From CAWIVH01 sp963839475 (GTDB taxonomy: Bacteria; Acidobacteriota; UBA6911), in contig CAWIVH010000001.1 of assembly GCA_963839475.1 (NCBI GenBank), positions 806,001 to 870,000 of the forward strand: a DNA stretch of 64,000 nucleotides. The letters are read 5' to 3'. The notes below the pieces were generated by a model that saw only the letters and a program-made list of their open reading frames with translations, was not told the DNA's origin and ran no database searches. A program made the position numbers and the translations under genes. This document shows positions 52,900 through 62,066 of this stretch, in pieces (the first letter of the stretch is position 1; the number at the start of each line of letters is the position of its first letter).

Positions 52900-53946
52900 A
52901 TGATCACGCTGTACCTGCTCGGATTCCTGCTGCTCCCTGTTCTGCTGGTCGGCGGGGGAATGGCGCTGTTTTGGAAATCAAGGCGCCGCCGGATCCTGAC
53001 CTGGTCAGCCTTCTCCTATCTGCTTCTGATCCTCGCCGTCATTTTCGGCATCGGCCCCTACGTCGCAGCGTACAGCCTGCTCCACTCAGGCTCCAGACCA
53101 ATGGACCGGCAGTTGAAAGATACGCCGGCCGACTTTCAGGTTCCCTACGAAGACGTGGTTTTCGAGGCGCGCGACGCCGTCCAGCTGAGCGGCTGGTTCG
53201 TCCCCCCGAAATCTAAAAGAGTCATTTTGATAGGCACACACGGCCTCTTCCGGAATCGAGTGGAACTGCTTTCGCGAACGATGAACCTGGCTCGCGACGG
53301 GTATGGGGCGCTTCTCTATGATTCACGCTCCCACGGAACCAGCGGCAAGGCACTGGTCTCCTTCGGCTATTATGAAAAGAACGACGTCCTCGGAGCGTTG
53401 CAGTACCTCAGGAGACGCTACCAAGACACGCCGGAGCCGCCGTGTTTCGTATTGATGGGAGTATCGATGGGAGCCGTGGCCAGCCTCGAAGCCGCGGCGG
53501 AGACCAAGGGATTTGGCGCAATCATTCTCGACAGCCCCTTTCTCAGCCTGCCCGAAACGGTGGCCCATCACACATGGCTTTACTTCAAACTCCCCCGTTA
53601 TACTTTCCCGCCCATCTTCCTCTTCTGGTTTGAACGCCTGGCAGGATTCAACCCTGACCGCCTCGATTGCCGCAAGGCTCTCCAAAAGATCGAGCCGGTG
53701 CCTATCCTGATCATCGCCAGCGAAGGCGATCAGCGCATGGGTCCGGGAGTAGCCCGCGAACTTTACGGCCTTTCTACATCATCAGGGAAAAAGCTAAAGA
53801 TTTTCGGCAAAGAGGTCGGTCACGGGGCTGCCGCCAGGCTCCACCCCGACGAGTACCATGCCTTGCTGAAGGATTTCCTTGAACAGGCCCTTGAAATGCC
53901 CGCGCACGCTACATCGCCCAGCGAAGGAGCAGGCTCCCCGAAGTGA
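52900..53946 (+). CDS. Membrane-anchored alpha/beta hydrolase
   Basis: 348 residues. Two N-terminal membrane helices (LLGFLLLPVLLVGGGMALFW; FSYLLLILAVIFGIGPYVAAYSLL), then an alpha/beta hydrolase core: VILIGTHGLFRNRVELLSRTMNLARDGYGALLYDSRSHGTS, nucleophile elbow VLMGVSMGAVASLEA, acid in IIASEGDQRM, His in VGHGAAARLHPDEY. Likely peptidase/esterase-like, substrate unknown. The 3' end overlaps fabH tail-to-tail by 38 bases. Confidence 0.87.
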   Translation: MITLYLLGFLLLPVLLVGGGMALFWKSRRRRILTWSAFSYLLLILAVIFGIGPYVAAYSLLHSGSRPMDRQLKDTPADFQVPYEDVVFEARDAVQLSGWFVPPKSKRVILIGTHGLFRNRVELLSRTMNLARDGYGALLYDSRSHGTSGKALVSFGYYEKNDVLGALQYLRRRYQDTPEPPCFVLMGVSMGAVASLEAAAETKGFGAIILDSPFLSLPETVAHHTWLYFKLPRYTFPPIFLFWFERLAGFNPDRLDCRKALQKIEPVPILIIASEGDQRMGPGVARELYGLSTSSGKKLKIFGKEVGHGAAARLHPDEYHALLKDFLEQALEMPAHATSPSEGAGSPK

Positions 53947-54898
53947 ATCCGGCGCCAAATGTCGCCATGAGCACATAGTCGCCCTTTCGAAGACGCTTAT
54001 TTTCATAAGCTTCAGCCAGGCCGATGGGGATGGTGGCAGCGGTGGTGTTGGCAAAGCGGTCAATATTGCAAACCACCTTCTCGCGGGGTATACCCATGCG
54101 CTCGACGGCAGCATCAATAATGCGGATATTGGCTTGGTGGGGAATGAAAAGCGCGATTTCGGAAGATTTGATTCTGTTGCGTTTGAGAACCTCGGCGGAA
54201 ACTTCCGCCATGCCCTGCACCGCGAATTTGAATACCGCCCTTCCGTCCTGGTGAACAAAATGCATTTTTTTCGCAACGGTTTTCTGGCTTGTAGGGTGAA
54301 GGCTGCCTCCGCCCGGCATGTTGAGATACCTGCCTCCGGAACCATCCGAGCGCAGAACAAAATCGATGATCCCTTCTTCCCTCGCCCGCGTCGGCTCCAA
54401 CAGAACCGCCCCCGCACCATCGCCAAACAGGACAAAACTATTCCGGTCTTCCGGATTCACAATCGTGCTCATGATATCAGCGCCGACCACCAGGACTTTT
54501 TTGTGGGCGCCGGAGTGGACAAACTGGCTGCCTGTCGCCAAGGCATAAACGAAGCCGGAACATGCCCCGGAAAGGTCGAAACCCCAGGCGTTGACTGCTC
54601 CGATTTTGTCCTGGAGCAGGCAGGCGGTGGAAGGGAAACGCATATCAGGCGTAACGGTCGCGACAATGATGCAGTCGATTTCGGAAGCGTGAATCCCGCG
54701 CTTCTGCAGCAGCCGGTTCACAGCTTCAACGGCGAGGTCGGAAGTACCCTGGCCCCTCCCGGCCATATGCCGTTCCCGAATTCCGGTCCTCGTTCGAATC
54801 CACTCGTCCGTGGTATCGAGCATCGACTCAAGGTCAAAATTGGTGACGACACGTGGAGGCACATGAAAAGCAAAAGCAGTGATTTTCGCGTTATACAC
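53909..54898 (-). CDS. fabH: 3-oxoacyl-ACP synthase III
   Basis: Condenses acyl-CoA with malonyl-ACP to start fatty-acid synthesis. 329 residues. VTNFDLESMLDTTDEWIRTRTGIRERH, catalytic Cys in FDLSGACSGFVYAL, His in FIPHQANIRIIDAA, Asn in DRFANTTAATIPIGLAEA, closing GDYVLMATFGAGFTSGSLLLRW. GTG start at 54898 supported by GGAGG 7 bases upstream. Not in a fab cluster here, so it could be a specialised KAS III paralog. Confidence 0.94.
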   Translation of the reverse strand: MYNAKITAFAFHVPPRVVTNFDLESMLDTTDEWIRTRTGIRERHMAGRGQGTSDLAVEAVNRLLQKRGIHASEIDCIIVATVTPDMRFPSTACLLQDKIGAVNAWGFDLSGACSGFVYALATGSQFVHSGAHKKVLVVGADIMSTIVNPEDRNSFVLFGDGAGAVLLEPTRAREEGIIDFVLRSDGSGGRYLNMPGGGSLHPTSQKTVAKKMHFVHQDGRAVFKFAVQGMAEVSAEVLKRNRIKSSEIALFIPHQANIRIIDAAVERMGIPREKVVCNIDRFANTTAATIPIGLAEAYENKRLRKGDYVLMATFGAGFTSGSLLLRWAM

Positions 54899-54966
54899 TC
54901 CGACGCCTCCGCTTATGTCCGTCTGGATTATGGGGCTGAATATCCTGTATCTACTTGAGGGATAAA

Positions 54967-54995
54967 ATCTTACTCCGTCATAGGGCTCGAGTCAA
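54967..54995 (-). promoter_or_regulatory. Sigma-70 promoter of fabH
   Basis: On the minus strand: TTGACT (54995-54990), 17 bases, TAAGAT (54972-54967). It leaves a leader of about 62 bases to GTG 54898. Confidence 0.7.
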
Positions 54996-55450
54996 GGCAC
55001 TGCCTGAATGCGAGCACGTTCGGGATCACTACAAGGATTCGCCAGGAGCTTTGCGGGGGTCGTTACCCAAACCAGGTTCCCTCGATAGATTGAATGGCGG
55101 TTGTATGTAAACCATGAAGGCTCCAAAAAAACGGCAACATTTGTGATGCCAATTATTCCGGGGTGACTTCTTGCCAGGACAGATGATCGCCTATCTGCAA
55201 CTCGTGGTTCCTTCCTTTTTTCCTTCTGACATATCTTTTTCTTGTCTCTTTTTGCTTCTTGTTTCTTTTCTGTTCGCGAAGGCGTATGATCGGCGGCGAG
55301 ATTTTTCAGCTTCAATCGAAGCTGAGGCGCAAGGGTGCATTCGCCAGCGCGGCCTGCTGCCGCGTATTCGCCAGGAAAGGTGCAACGGTTCCCTGCCGTC
55401 AGGTGGCAGGCAGCCGGCCGATCAACGAAAGAATTCACGGGAGAAATACA
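54996..55450 (+). other. Pyrimidine tract and hairpin-rich leader of the Gfo/Idh/MocA gene
   Basis: 455 bases without a credible gene. About 55206-55272 is almost pure C/T on the plus strand. Downstream come a perfect hairpin CAGCTTC-AATC-GAAGCTG (55307-55324) and CCTGCC-7-GGCAGG (55392-55410). No known riboswitch was recognised. A frame open through the leader is probably chance. Confidence 0.5.
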
Positions 55451-56734
55451 ATGGATGAAAGTAAGGGAAAAGGGTTTTCACGTCGTGATTTCCTGGCTGC
55501 GGGAACAGCCGCCGGGATCTCCGGCTTCCCTTTGCTCAAAACGGCAAAAGCCCAGGCAGCCAAGCCGGTTCGCGTCGGCGTCCTGGGGACCGGGGGAAGG
55601 GGAATCGGAGCTTGTGCCGACGCACTGGGCGCCGATCCCAACGTGGAGATTGTCGCCATGGCGGATCTTGCCCCTGATCGCATTGAATTAGCCCTCCAGT
55701 CGCTCAGCCGAAATAATGCCCTGGCCGGCGACGGAGCCCGTCGGATCAAAGTAACCGACAAGACCAAGTTTTCCGGCTGGGATTGCCACGAAAAACTGCT
55801 GGCGACGGATATCGACTATGTGATTCTTTCCAATCCTCCGGCTTTCCGGCCGCGCGATTTTGCCCTGGCAGTGGAGAGGGGCAAACACATATTTGCCGAA
55901 AAGCCGCTGGCGACTGATCCGGTTGGCGTGCGCAAGATCAGGGACTCGGCCCGGCTGGCAAAGCAAAAGGGGCTTTCTGTCGTAGTTGGACTCAACGCGC
56001 GCCACAGCAAGAAAACGATGGAGACAGTCAAACGGGTCCGGGACGGACAAATTGGACAAATAAGCAGTGGCTACATCCACCGCCTTGCCGGCGGACTCTG
56101 GCACCGCGGCTCCAATCCGGCATGGACCGAGATGGAGTATCAGTGCCGCAATTGGTATTACTTCTACTGGCTGAGCGGCGACCAAATCGTGGAGATGGTG
56201 ATTCACCAGATCGACACGATGAACTGGCTTATGGGTGCCCACCCCGTCAGCGCCCTGGCGAGCGGCGGGCGACAGGTGCGCGTCGATCCCAAATACGGGA
56301 ACATTTATGATCACATGGATGTCGACTTCGAATATCCAGGCGGCGTTCATGTTTTTTGCATGCTGCGCCAGTGGGACGGCTGCGCCAACAAGATATCCTC
56401 CGTAGTGATCGGGCCAAACGGTGCGAGTGACAGCAAGGAAATCACCGGGAAGAATCCCTGGAAGGGTGAGGATGATGTTATCAGCACCCTTAACTACGAG
56501 CACTGGGAGCTGATGGACAGCATGCGCAAGGGACAGGCGCGCAATGATATTCTGGACTTCGGCGCCGACAGCACCCTGACGTGCATCATGGGCCGCGAAG
56601 CCGCCTACACCGGGAAACTGGTGACTTGGGACGAAATGTTGAATTCCAGTCTGGATCTGTTTCCGAAGGAAGCGAAACTCGGGCCGGCCCCTCAGCATCC
56701 CATTCCAATGCCGGGCCAGCCCAGAAATATCTAG
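55451..56734 (+). CDS. Tat-exported Gfo/Idh/MocA family oxidoreductase
   Basis: About 427 residues. Tat signal FSRRDFLAAGTAAGISGFPLL, then the NAD(P)-binding fold VRVGVLGTGGRGIGACADAL, EKP motif GKHIFAEKPLATDP, and the C-terminal Gfo domain with GDQIVEMVIHQIDTMNWLMG. ATG 55451 has GGGAGA upstream. Such exported dehydrogenases with pre-bound NAD act on sugars or inositols; substrate unknown. Convergent with ftcD. Confidence 0.9.
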   Translation: MDESKGKGFSRRDFLAAGTAAGISGFPLLKTAKAQAAKPVRVGVLGTGGRGIGACADALGADPNVEIVAMADLAPDRIELALQSLSRNNALAGDGARRIKVTDKTKFSGWDCHEKLLATDIDYVILSNPPAFRPRDFALAVERGKHIFAEKPLATDPVGVRKIRDSARLAKQKGLSVVVGLNARHSKKTMETVKRVRDGQIGQISSGYIHRLAGGLWHRGSNPAWTEMEYQCRNWYYFYWLSGDQIVEMVIHQIDTMNWLMGAHPVSALASGGRQVRVDPKYGNIYDHMDVDFEYPGGVHVFCMLRQWDGCANKISSVVIGPNGASDSKEITGKNPWKGEDDVISTLNYEHWELMDSMRKGQARNDILDFGADSTLTCIMGREAAYTGKLVTWDEMLNSSLDLFPKEAKLGPAPQHPIPMPGQPRNI

Positions 56735-56836
56735 GAGAAAATAAAAGCGCGAAGACTTCTCTGAGACCGCCGAGTCCATCGGAAGGTACGATTATTTTTC
56801 CTTCCCGAGCTTGGTGGTCTTGGAGGCCTTTGCGGT
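56735..56836. repeat. Degenerate CTTTGCGG-type repeat between convergent genes
   Basis: Contains GAGACCGCCGAG and, inverted, TTGGTGGTCTTGGAGGCCTTTGCGG, of the same style as the 6553-6612 repeat, plus a GGAAGG/CCTTCC pairing. No gene. Confidence 0.4.
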
Positions 56837-58351
56837 TCAGAGCATCAAGCGGTCGATTTTCGAAACCAGTTCCTGGCCTTCCAGAGCGATTTGGGCGGCC
56901 TCGTTGCGGCAGGCATTGGCAAAACCGTCATCTTTCAAGCCGGGGAGGTTGATCAGCACATTGTACTGAGCGCCTTTGATCGCGGCGAATGCAAGCTGGC
57001 CGCCCACGGCAGCATCGCTGCGCGCATTCGGGTTCCCGATCCCGGCCAGGATCTCGACGCAGCCCAGGACGGCGCGCGCGGCGCGCATGGTTTTCAACGG
57101 AACTTCGGTGGCGAAACGCGTGGCCGATTGAATGGCCGCGCTTCGCGCCGCTTTTTCTGCCTCGCTTTCCTTGGGCAACTTGAAAGCCGCCATCACCCTG
57201 CTGTAAGCGGATGCGTCCTCCTGAACCAGCTGCTGCAACTCGGCGCGCAACCCGCTCAGGTGACGATGCAATTCGTGGACCTGGGCCTCGACCCCTTCGA
57301 ATTTCTTTTTCCCCTCGGTCAGGCCAGCCACCATCTCCCCCAAAGCTGCCGCCAGCCCGGCCGACAGCGCTGCCACGCTGCCGCCTCCAGGCACGGGCTC
57401 CGCGGAGGCAACGCTGGAGACAAACTCATCCAGCCTTTGCCCCTTGCCGAGTGCTGCGGCAAGCCGGTTCTCCAGTATCTGGCTCTCGGAAAAATGCTCC
57501 AGGCGCAGGTAGTATTCGGCCCCGGCATTGAGCGCCTTCTGGGGAACGAGTCCGACAATTTCGCTCGAGGTCGCTGAGACTCCGAAGCGCGCTGCTTCCC
57601 GCACCACCATCTCGAACGCCCGGTGAATCGGGGTCCCCTCGAAATGGGTGAGGTTCATGGAAACCTGGACCTGGTTCCGCTCCTTGATTTCGAATCCCAG
57701 CGCTTTTACGTAGCGCAGCCCACCGCTGGAATAGCGAACTGCTTTGGCGGCGGCCTGGGCTACTTTCAGATCGGAGGTGTCGAGATAAACATTGTAGGCG
57801 ACCAGCGGAAAGCGGGCGCCCACCGCCGTTGCGCCGGCCGACGGATGGACCTCGCAGGGGCCGTAATCCGGCTTCCTGGCAGGATCCTGCCGGATGGCCT
57901 CGCGAATCCCTTCGAATTCCCCTTTGCGCACGTAGGCCAAATCGCGCCTGGCCTCCACTCGCGCGGATTGTTCGTAAAGATACACGGGAATCCGGTGGCG
58001 GACAGAAATCTCCTCCGCGACGCGGACAGAGAGTTGAATGCATTCCTCCATCGTGATCCCCGAAATGGGGATGAATGGAATCACGTCAACGGCCCCCATC
58101 CGCGGGTGTTCGCCCTTGTGGTCTCGCAGGTCTATCAACTCTACGGCCTTGGCCACACCGGCAATCACCCCGGATGACACCGCTTCCGGTTCGCCGGCAA
58201 TCGTGATCACGCAACGGTTGTGGGCGGCATCCATTTCCGAATCGAGAAGAGCCGCGCCAGGCACTCCGGTTAATGCGGCAGCAATGGCCTCCACCACTTC
58301 CTTTCTTCGGCCCTCGGAAAAATTGGGGACGCACTCGACAATCCTGTTCAC
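56837..58351 (-). CDS. ftcD: Bifunctional glutamate formimidoyltransferase/formimidoyl-THF cyclodeaminase
   Basis: Last step of the formiminoglutamate route of histidine degradation, feeding one-carbon units to THF. 504 residues. N-terminal formimidoyltransferase (IVECVPNFSEGRRKEVVEAI, DLRDHKGEHPRMGAVDVIPFIPI, GPCEVHPSAGATAVGAR) and C-terminal cyclodeaminase (SVASAEPVPGGGSVAALSAGLAAALGEMV). Both parts are intact. Start is GTG 58351, which overlaps the hutI stop as GTGA with GGAG upstream. Some bacteria have these as separate genes. Confidence 0.94.
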   Translation of the reverse strand: MNRIVECVPNFSEGRRKEVVEAIAAALTGVPGAALLDSEMDAAHNRCVITIAGEPEAVSSGVIAGVAKAVELIDLRDHKGEHPRMGAVDVIPFIPISGITMEECIQLSVRVAEEISVRHRIPVYLYEQSARVEARRDLAYVRKGEFEGIREAIRQDPARKPDYGPCEVHPSAGATAVGARFPLVAYNVYLDTSDLKVAQAAAKAVRYSSGGLRYVKALGFEIKERNQVQVSMNLTHFEGTPIHRAFEMVVREAARFGVSATSSEIVGLVPQKALNAGAEYYLRLEHFSESQILENRLAAALGKGQRLDEFVSSVASAEPVPGGGSVAALSAGLAAALGEMVAGLTEGKKKFEGVEAQVHELHRHLSGLRAELQQLVQEDASAYSRVMAAFKLPKESEAEKAARSAAIQSATRFATEVPLKTMRAARAVLGCVEILAGIGNPNARSDAAVGGQLAFAAIKGAQYNVLINLPGLKDDGFANACRNEAAQIALEGQELVSKIDRLML

Positions 58352-59613
58352 GCGTTCTCCAGTCTGTTGATCACCACCTGCCCTTTTTTGATGGTGACAA
58401 CGCAATGATTGATCCCGAAGAAATAGGGGAGCTCGCGATAATCCCCGACATCCATCAAGACGATATCGGCCTGTTTCCCGGCTTCGATGCTGCCCAGGCG
58501 GTCGGCCGCACGGAGAGAATGGGCTGCGTTCAGGGTTGCCGCGGTGATCGCTTCAGCCGGAGTCATCCGCATCTGGCTGCAGGCTATCGCAAGGACGAGC
58601 TGCATATTGAGGCAAAAGCACGATCCGGGGTTGAAGTCGGTGGCCAGGGCAACGGGAACACCGGCGCTAATCAGTTTTCGGGCAGGCGGATATCGGGTGA
58701 GCCCCAGGTTGAAAGCCGTCCCCGGCAAGAGCGTTGCCACGGTGCCGGATTTCTTCAGGAGTTCGATGCCTTCGTCGTCCAGCCACTCCAGATGGTCCGC
58801 GCTGCACGCGCCGAGTTCCGCCGCCAATCGAGCTCCACCGCTCGGGGCCAGCTCTTCGGCATGAATCCTGAGCCCCAATCCATGTTTCCGGGCAGCCAGA
58901 AGAATGTCTCTCGCCTCCTCAACCGTGAAGTATCCTTCATCGCAGAAAACGTCGCAGAATTGGGCCAACCCTTCCGCTGCCACTTGCGGAATGAGCTTTT
59001 CCACCAGGATGCGGACATACTCCTCACGCCGGTCCCGGAATTCATCGGGAATATCGTGGGCGCCCAAGAAGGTTGGGAACACCTCCAGGCGACTGCGACT
59101 GCGAACCTGGGAGAGAGCTTTCAGACTTTTCAATTCGTCTTCCACGCTCAATCCATAGCCGCTTTTGGCCTCGATGGTCGTGGTTCCGTGGGCAAGGAAC
59201 TGGTAGAAAAATCGCTCCGCCCCTTCCACAAGCTGGCTCTGGGCCGCGGCGCGAAGCTGCCGGACGCTGGCGCGGATGCCGCCTCCCGCTGCGGCGATCT
59301 CCTGGTAGGTACGCCCGTGGGCCCGCATGTCGTACTCGCTCGCCCGGGTGCCCGCGAAGATCGGGTGAGTGTGACAGTCCACAAATCCGGGAAGGGCCGT
59401 CAAATTCAGACCAAGGCAGTCTATGGTTTCGCAGTCGGTGTTCAGATCCCGGTGGGAAAGCTCGCGGGTCGGACCAACCCAATCAATGTGCTCGGCGCGG
59501 ACGGCAATGGCGCCGTTTTCGATGATTTCCAGATCGGCCATTTCTTGGCCGCAGCGCGGCGCGGGTTTGCCCCGGAGGGTCACAACCTGGGCAATATTCT
59601 TCAGAACCAGCAT
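58348..59613 (-). CDS. hutI: Imidazolonepropionase
   Basis: Hydrolyses imidazolonepropionate to formiminoglutamate. 421 residues, amidohydrolase fold. Metal motif FVDCHTHPIFAGTRASEYDMR, TTTIEAKSGYGLSVEDELKSL, RIHAEELAPSGGARLAAELGACSADHLEW, ATDFNPGSCFCLNMQLVLAIACSQMRMTPAEA. AAGGAG lies 6 bases before ATG 59613. Pairs with ftcD (GTGA overlap); hutH and hutU are not in the window. Confidence 0.96.
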   Translation of the reverse strand: MLVLKNIAQVVTLRGKPAPRCGQEMADLEIIENGAIAVRAEHIDWVGPTRELSHRDLNTDCETIDCLGLNLTALPGFVDCHTHPIFAGTRASEYDMRAHGRTYQEIAAAGGGIRASVRQLRAAAQSQLVEGAERFFYQFLAHGTTTIEAKSGYGLSVEDELKSLKALSQVRSRSRLEVFPTFLGAHDIPDEFRDRREEYVRILVEKLIPQVAAEGLAQFCDVFCDEGYFTVEEARDILLAARKHGLGLRIHAEELAPSGGARLAAELGACSADHLEWLDDEGIELLKKSGTVATLLPGTAFNLGLTRYPPARKLISAGVPVALATDFNPGSCFCLNMQLVLAIACSQMRMTPAEAITAATLNAAHSLRAADRLGSIEAGKQADIVLMDVGDYRELPYFFGINHCVVTIKKGQVVINRLENA

Positions 59614-59626
59614 GCAGCTCCTTGTC

Positions 59627-60775
59627 CTATTCCAACCTTCTCAGGGCGAGAATCGTGACGTCGTCAGTCACCTCGCCGCTGACAGTATAATCGGCAATCC
59701 TCTGGTAAAGGCTGCGAACAAATTGCGCCGTACTTTCATGGCAATGATGCCGGATCGCCTCGGCAAACCGGCGCTGGTCGAATATCTCGTCATCAGGTCC
59801 GACGGCATCGGTTGAACCATCGCTGGCCAGGATCAAGGTGTCGCCTTTCTCCATCTGGATGGCAACCTGATCATAGCAGGACTCCTCGAGCAGACCGAGG
59901 GGAACGCCGGATACTGAAATTTGGCTGACTTCGCCGCCGCGGATCAAAGTCGGATAGGGCATGCCGCCGTTGGAGTACCACCCCGCCCCGGTTTCAAGAT
60001 GGATGCGGAGATAAGCCACGGCAATATAATTCTGAACCTGGTATCGGCCGAGCAGGTTCCGGTTCAACAGTCCGAGAGTTTCGGCCGGCGACATCGAATT
60101 TCCGAACAGGGAGCGGATCTGGCCGCTGAAAACGGCGCCGTAAAGAGCCGCGGGTATAGATTTTCCTGATACATCTCCTATGATCACCGACAATTCGCGG
60201 GTCGCCGGATCGTAGTCAAAATCATAAAGGTCGCCGCCCACTTCGCGCGCCGGGTGATAGGCAACGGCCAGCTCGAAGCCGTCCAGGTTCGGGCATGTGG
60301 GAGGCAGGATGTATCGCTGGATGTCCCGGGCGATCTCCAGTTCACGCGCCAATCTCTCCCGCCGGATCAACTCCTTCCGGAAACGGGCGTTTTCCAGCGT
60401 CAGGCGGCGGCTTTCCAGGCCGCGCTCCACCGTCATCAGGAGATCCGGCGGATCCCAGGGCTTAACGATATACCGGAACACCTTGCAGCTGTTGATCGCC
60501 TCCACCAGGACGTCCACATCCGTATATCCGGTCAGAATGACACGGATGGCATCCGGCATCACGTCGATCGTGTGCCTCAGGAATTCTATGCCCGTCATAT
60601 CCGGCATCCGCTGGTCGGCAATGATGCATGCAATATCCTCGTTCGCTTTCACCAGCTGGAGCGCCTCATGACCGCTGCTGGCCGCGAGGACCGGATAGCG
60701 GTTCACGAAGGTGCGGCGAAGCTTCTGCAGGTTGGCGATCTCGTCGTCAACAACGAGGATTTTGTCTGCTTCCAT
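59627..60775 (-). CDS. Response regulator with PP2C/SpoIIE phosphatase domain
   Basis: 382 residues. Receiver: ILVVDDEIANLQKLRRTF, phospho-Asp in CIIADQRMPDMTGIEFLRH, Lys in RYIVKPWDPPDLLMTVERGLES. A coiled linker, then SpoIIE (RELEIARDIQRYILPP, GGDLYDFDYDP, IIGDVSGKSIPAALYGAVFSGQIR, DTLILASDGSTDAVGPDDEIF, EVTDDVTILALRR) with the metal-binding Asp residues present. RsbU-like Ser/Thr phosphatase output, probably controlling an anti-sigma or anti-anti-sigma partner not in the window. 13 bases upstream of hutI. Confidence 0.93.
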   Translation of the reverse strand: MEADKILVVDDEIANLQKLRRTFVNRYPVLAASSGHEALQLVKANEDIACIIADQRMPDMTGIEFLRHTIDVMPDAIRVILTGYTDVDVLVEAINSCKVFRYIVKPWDPPDLLMTVERGLESRRLTLENARFRKELIRRERLARELEIARDIQRYILPPTCPNLDGFELAVAYHPAREVGGDLYDFDYDPATRELSVIIGDVSGKSIPAALYGAVFSGQIRSLFGNSMSPAETLGLLNRNLLGRYQVQNYIAVAYLRIHLETGAGWYSNGGMPYPTLIRGGEVSQISVSGVPLGLLEESCYDQVAIQMEKGDTLILASDGSTDAVGPDDEIFDQRRFAEAIRHHCHESTAQFVRSLYQRIADYTVSGEVTDDVTILALRRLE

Positions 60776-60836
60776 ATCGGTCCCGGCCTATTGGGCAGTG
60801 TTCCCGTTACTTTAATCCGCTCGGCCCGCCCACGCC

Positions 60837-62066
60837 TCAGAAAAGAGCCAGGGCGGCGTAGGTGACTGCGGCTCCGGACTCGAAATCGGTCCACTGCCGG
60901 TATTGCAAAAGTTCACCCCGGCATGTCCGCAAGGTGCGCATAGCCATATAAATCGGGGGGAATCCGCAGATGCGGCGGCTGTCGCCGTCGGCGGCAATGA
61001 CTCGGAAGAGACCTTCCGCATCCCCGCCCGTAATCAAGTTCAGGAACTCCAGGTCTTCGCGTTCGACCCTCTTCATCGAAACTTCCGATGGACCCGATGC
61101 ATCCCCGAACCGGCGGCCTACATGGGCAAGATCCGCACCGGCCAGGACGAACGTTTTCCCGCCGCTTTCCCCGATCGAATCGTGGACAGCCCGGATGAAA
61201 GCCTCGATTTCTTCGTTCTCCGCCCCGGTCTTCCCATTCTCACAGATGTCGTGGAATGAACCCACGAGGATGGGAACGATTTTGAAGTCCTGCGGCTCTG
61301 CAAGCACATATTTCAGCATGACCGCCTGGAACTCGAGCGAATGCTCGCCGCGATGCGAGATTTCGTCGAGGAAATAGTCTCCCGGAAGTTTCGCGGCCAG
61401 CCGATCCACAAATTCGGCATCGACTGCGGCAACGCCCAAAGGTGTTTCGAAATCTTTCCGGGTCAGCGCAAACCGCTGCCGCATGGGGGTATGGCAGGTT
61501 CCGAACAGGATAAAGCGGTCCGCGCCGGCCGCCTGGCCGAGGGTCTTGTAGGCCTGGGCATAGGTAGGCCCGCCGCGGCGAAAGTCGATGTGGGGAGCGA
61601 TCAGCCCCCTGAGGTCTTTCCGCCCGTCATTGCCCGGGGCTGAACCCGGGCCGTCAGGATGATCGAAAAAACCGTTGATCTGGCTGCGCAGCTCATCGGG
61701 GTCCAGTGCATAGGCTGATCCTGCGTGGTGAGCCGGGCGGACTGCCGAGGAGAGAAACTCCGCATCCTGCTTTTGCCGCAGGCTGCGGTACCTTTCACTA
61801 TCCAGAAAACCCATTTCGTCGAGCTGTTCAACCAGGCCTTCAAGCTGCTCCGAGGGAATGATCTCCCCGGAGGCTCGGAAAAAGTCGGCCTGGATGTCAC
61901 GCAGGGTATTCGCCCCATCCATGCGTGAGACCAGGAATACGCCGGTCTGATTGAGAAAAACGGGCTGGCCGGCAAATCCCTCCGGGTCGCGAAGACAAAT
62001 CAGCTGCTCGCCTTCGCCCTGGACCGGAAAGGCCTCCACAGCACGCAGTTTGGGGCAATCTGTCAT
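60837..62066 (-). CDS. MEMO-family (AmmeMemoRadiSam protein B) with PqqD-like N-terminal domain
   Basis: 409 residues. N-terminal about 110 residues (LICLRDPEGFAGQPVFLNQTGVFLVSRMDGANTLRDIQADFFRASGEIIPSEQLEGLVEQLDEMGFLDSERY) resemble a PqqD-like winged domain. The C-terminal MEMO domain has RPAHHAGSAYALD, GLIAPHIDFRRGGPTYAQAYKTL, FGTCHTP, SHRGEHSLEFQAVMLKYV and a closing FVLAGADLAHVGRRFG. MEMO is a dioxygenase-like fold of unclear bacterial role; its usual AMMECR1 and radical SAM partners are not in the window. Overlaps the DHH gene as ATGA. Confidence 0.88.
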   Translation of the reverse strand: MTDCPKLRAVEAFPVQGEGEQLICLRDPEGFAGQPVFLNQTGVFLVSRMDGANTLRDIQADFFRASGEIIPSEQLEGLVEQLDEMGFLDSERYRSLRQKQDAEFLSSAVRPAHHAGSAYALDPDELRSQINGFFDHPDGPGSAPGNDGRKDLRGLIAPHIDFRRGGPTYAQAYKTLGQAAGADRFILFGTCHTPMRQRFALTRKDFETPLGVAAVDAEFVDRLAAKLPGDYFLDEISHRGEHSLEFQAVMLKYVLAEPQDFKIVPILVGSFHDICENGKTGAENEEIEAFIRAVHDSIGESGGKTFVLAGADLAHVGRRFGDASGPSEVSMKRVEREDLEFLNLITGGDAEGLFRVIAADGDSRRICGFPPIYMAMRTLRTCRGELLQYRQWTDFESGAAVTYAALALF

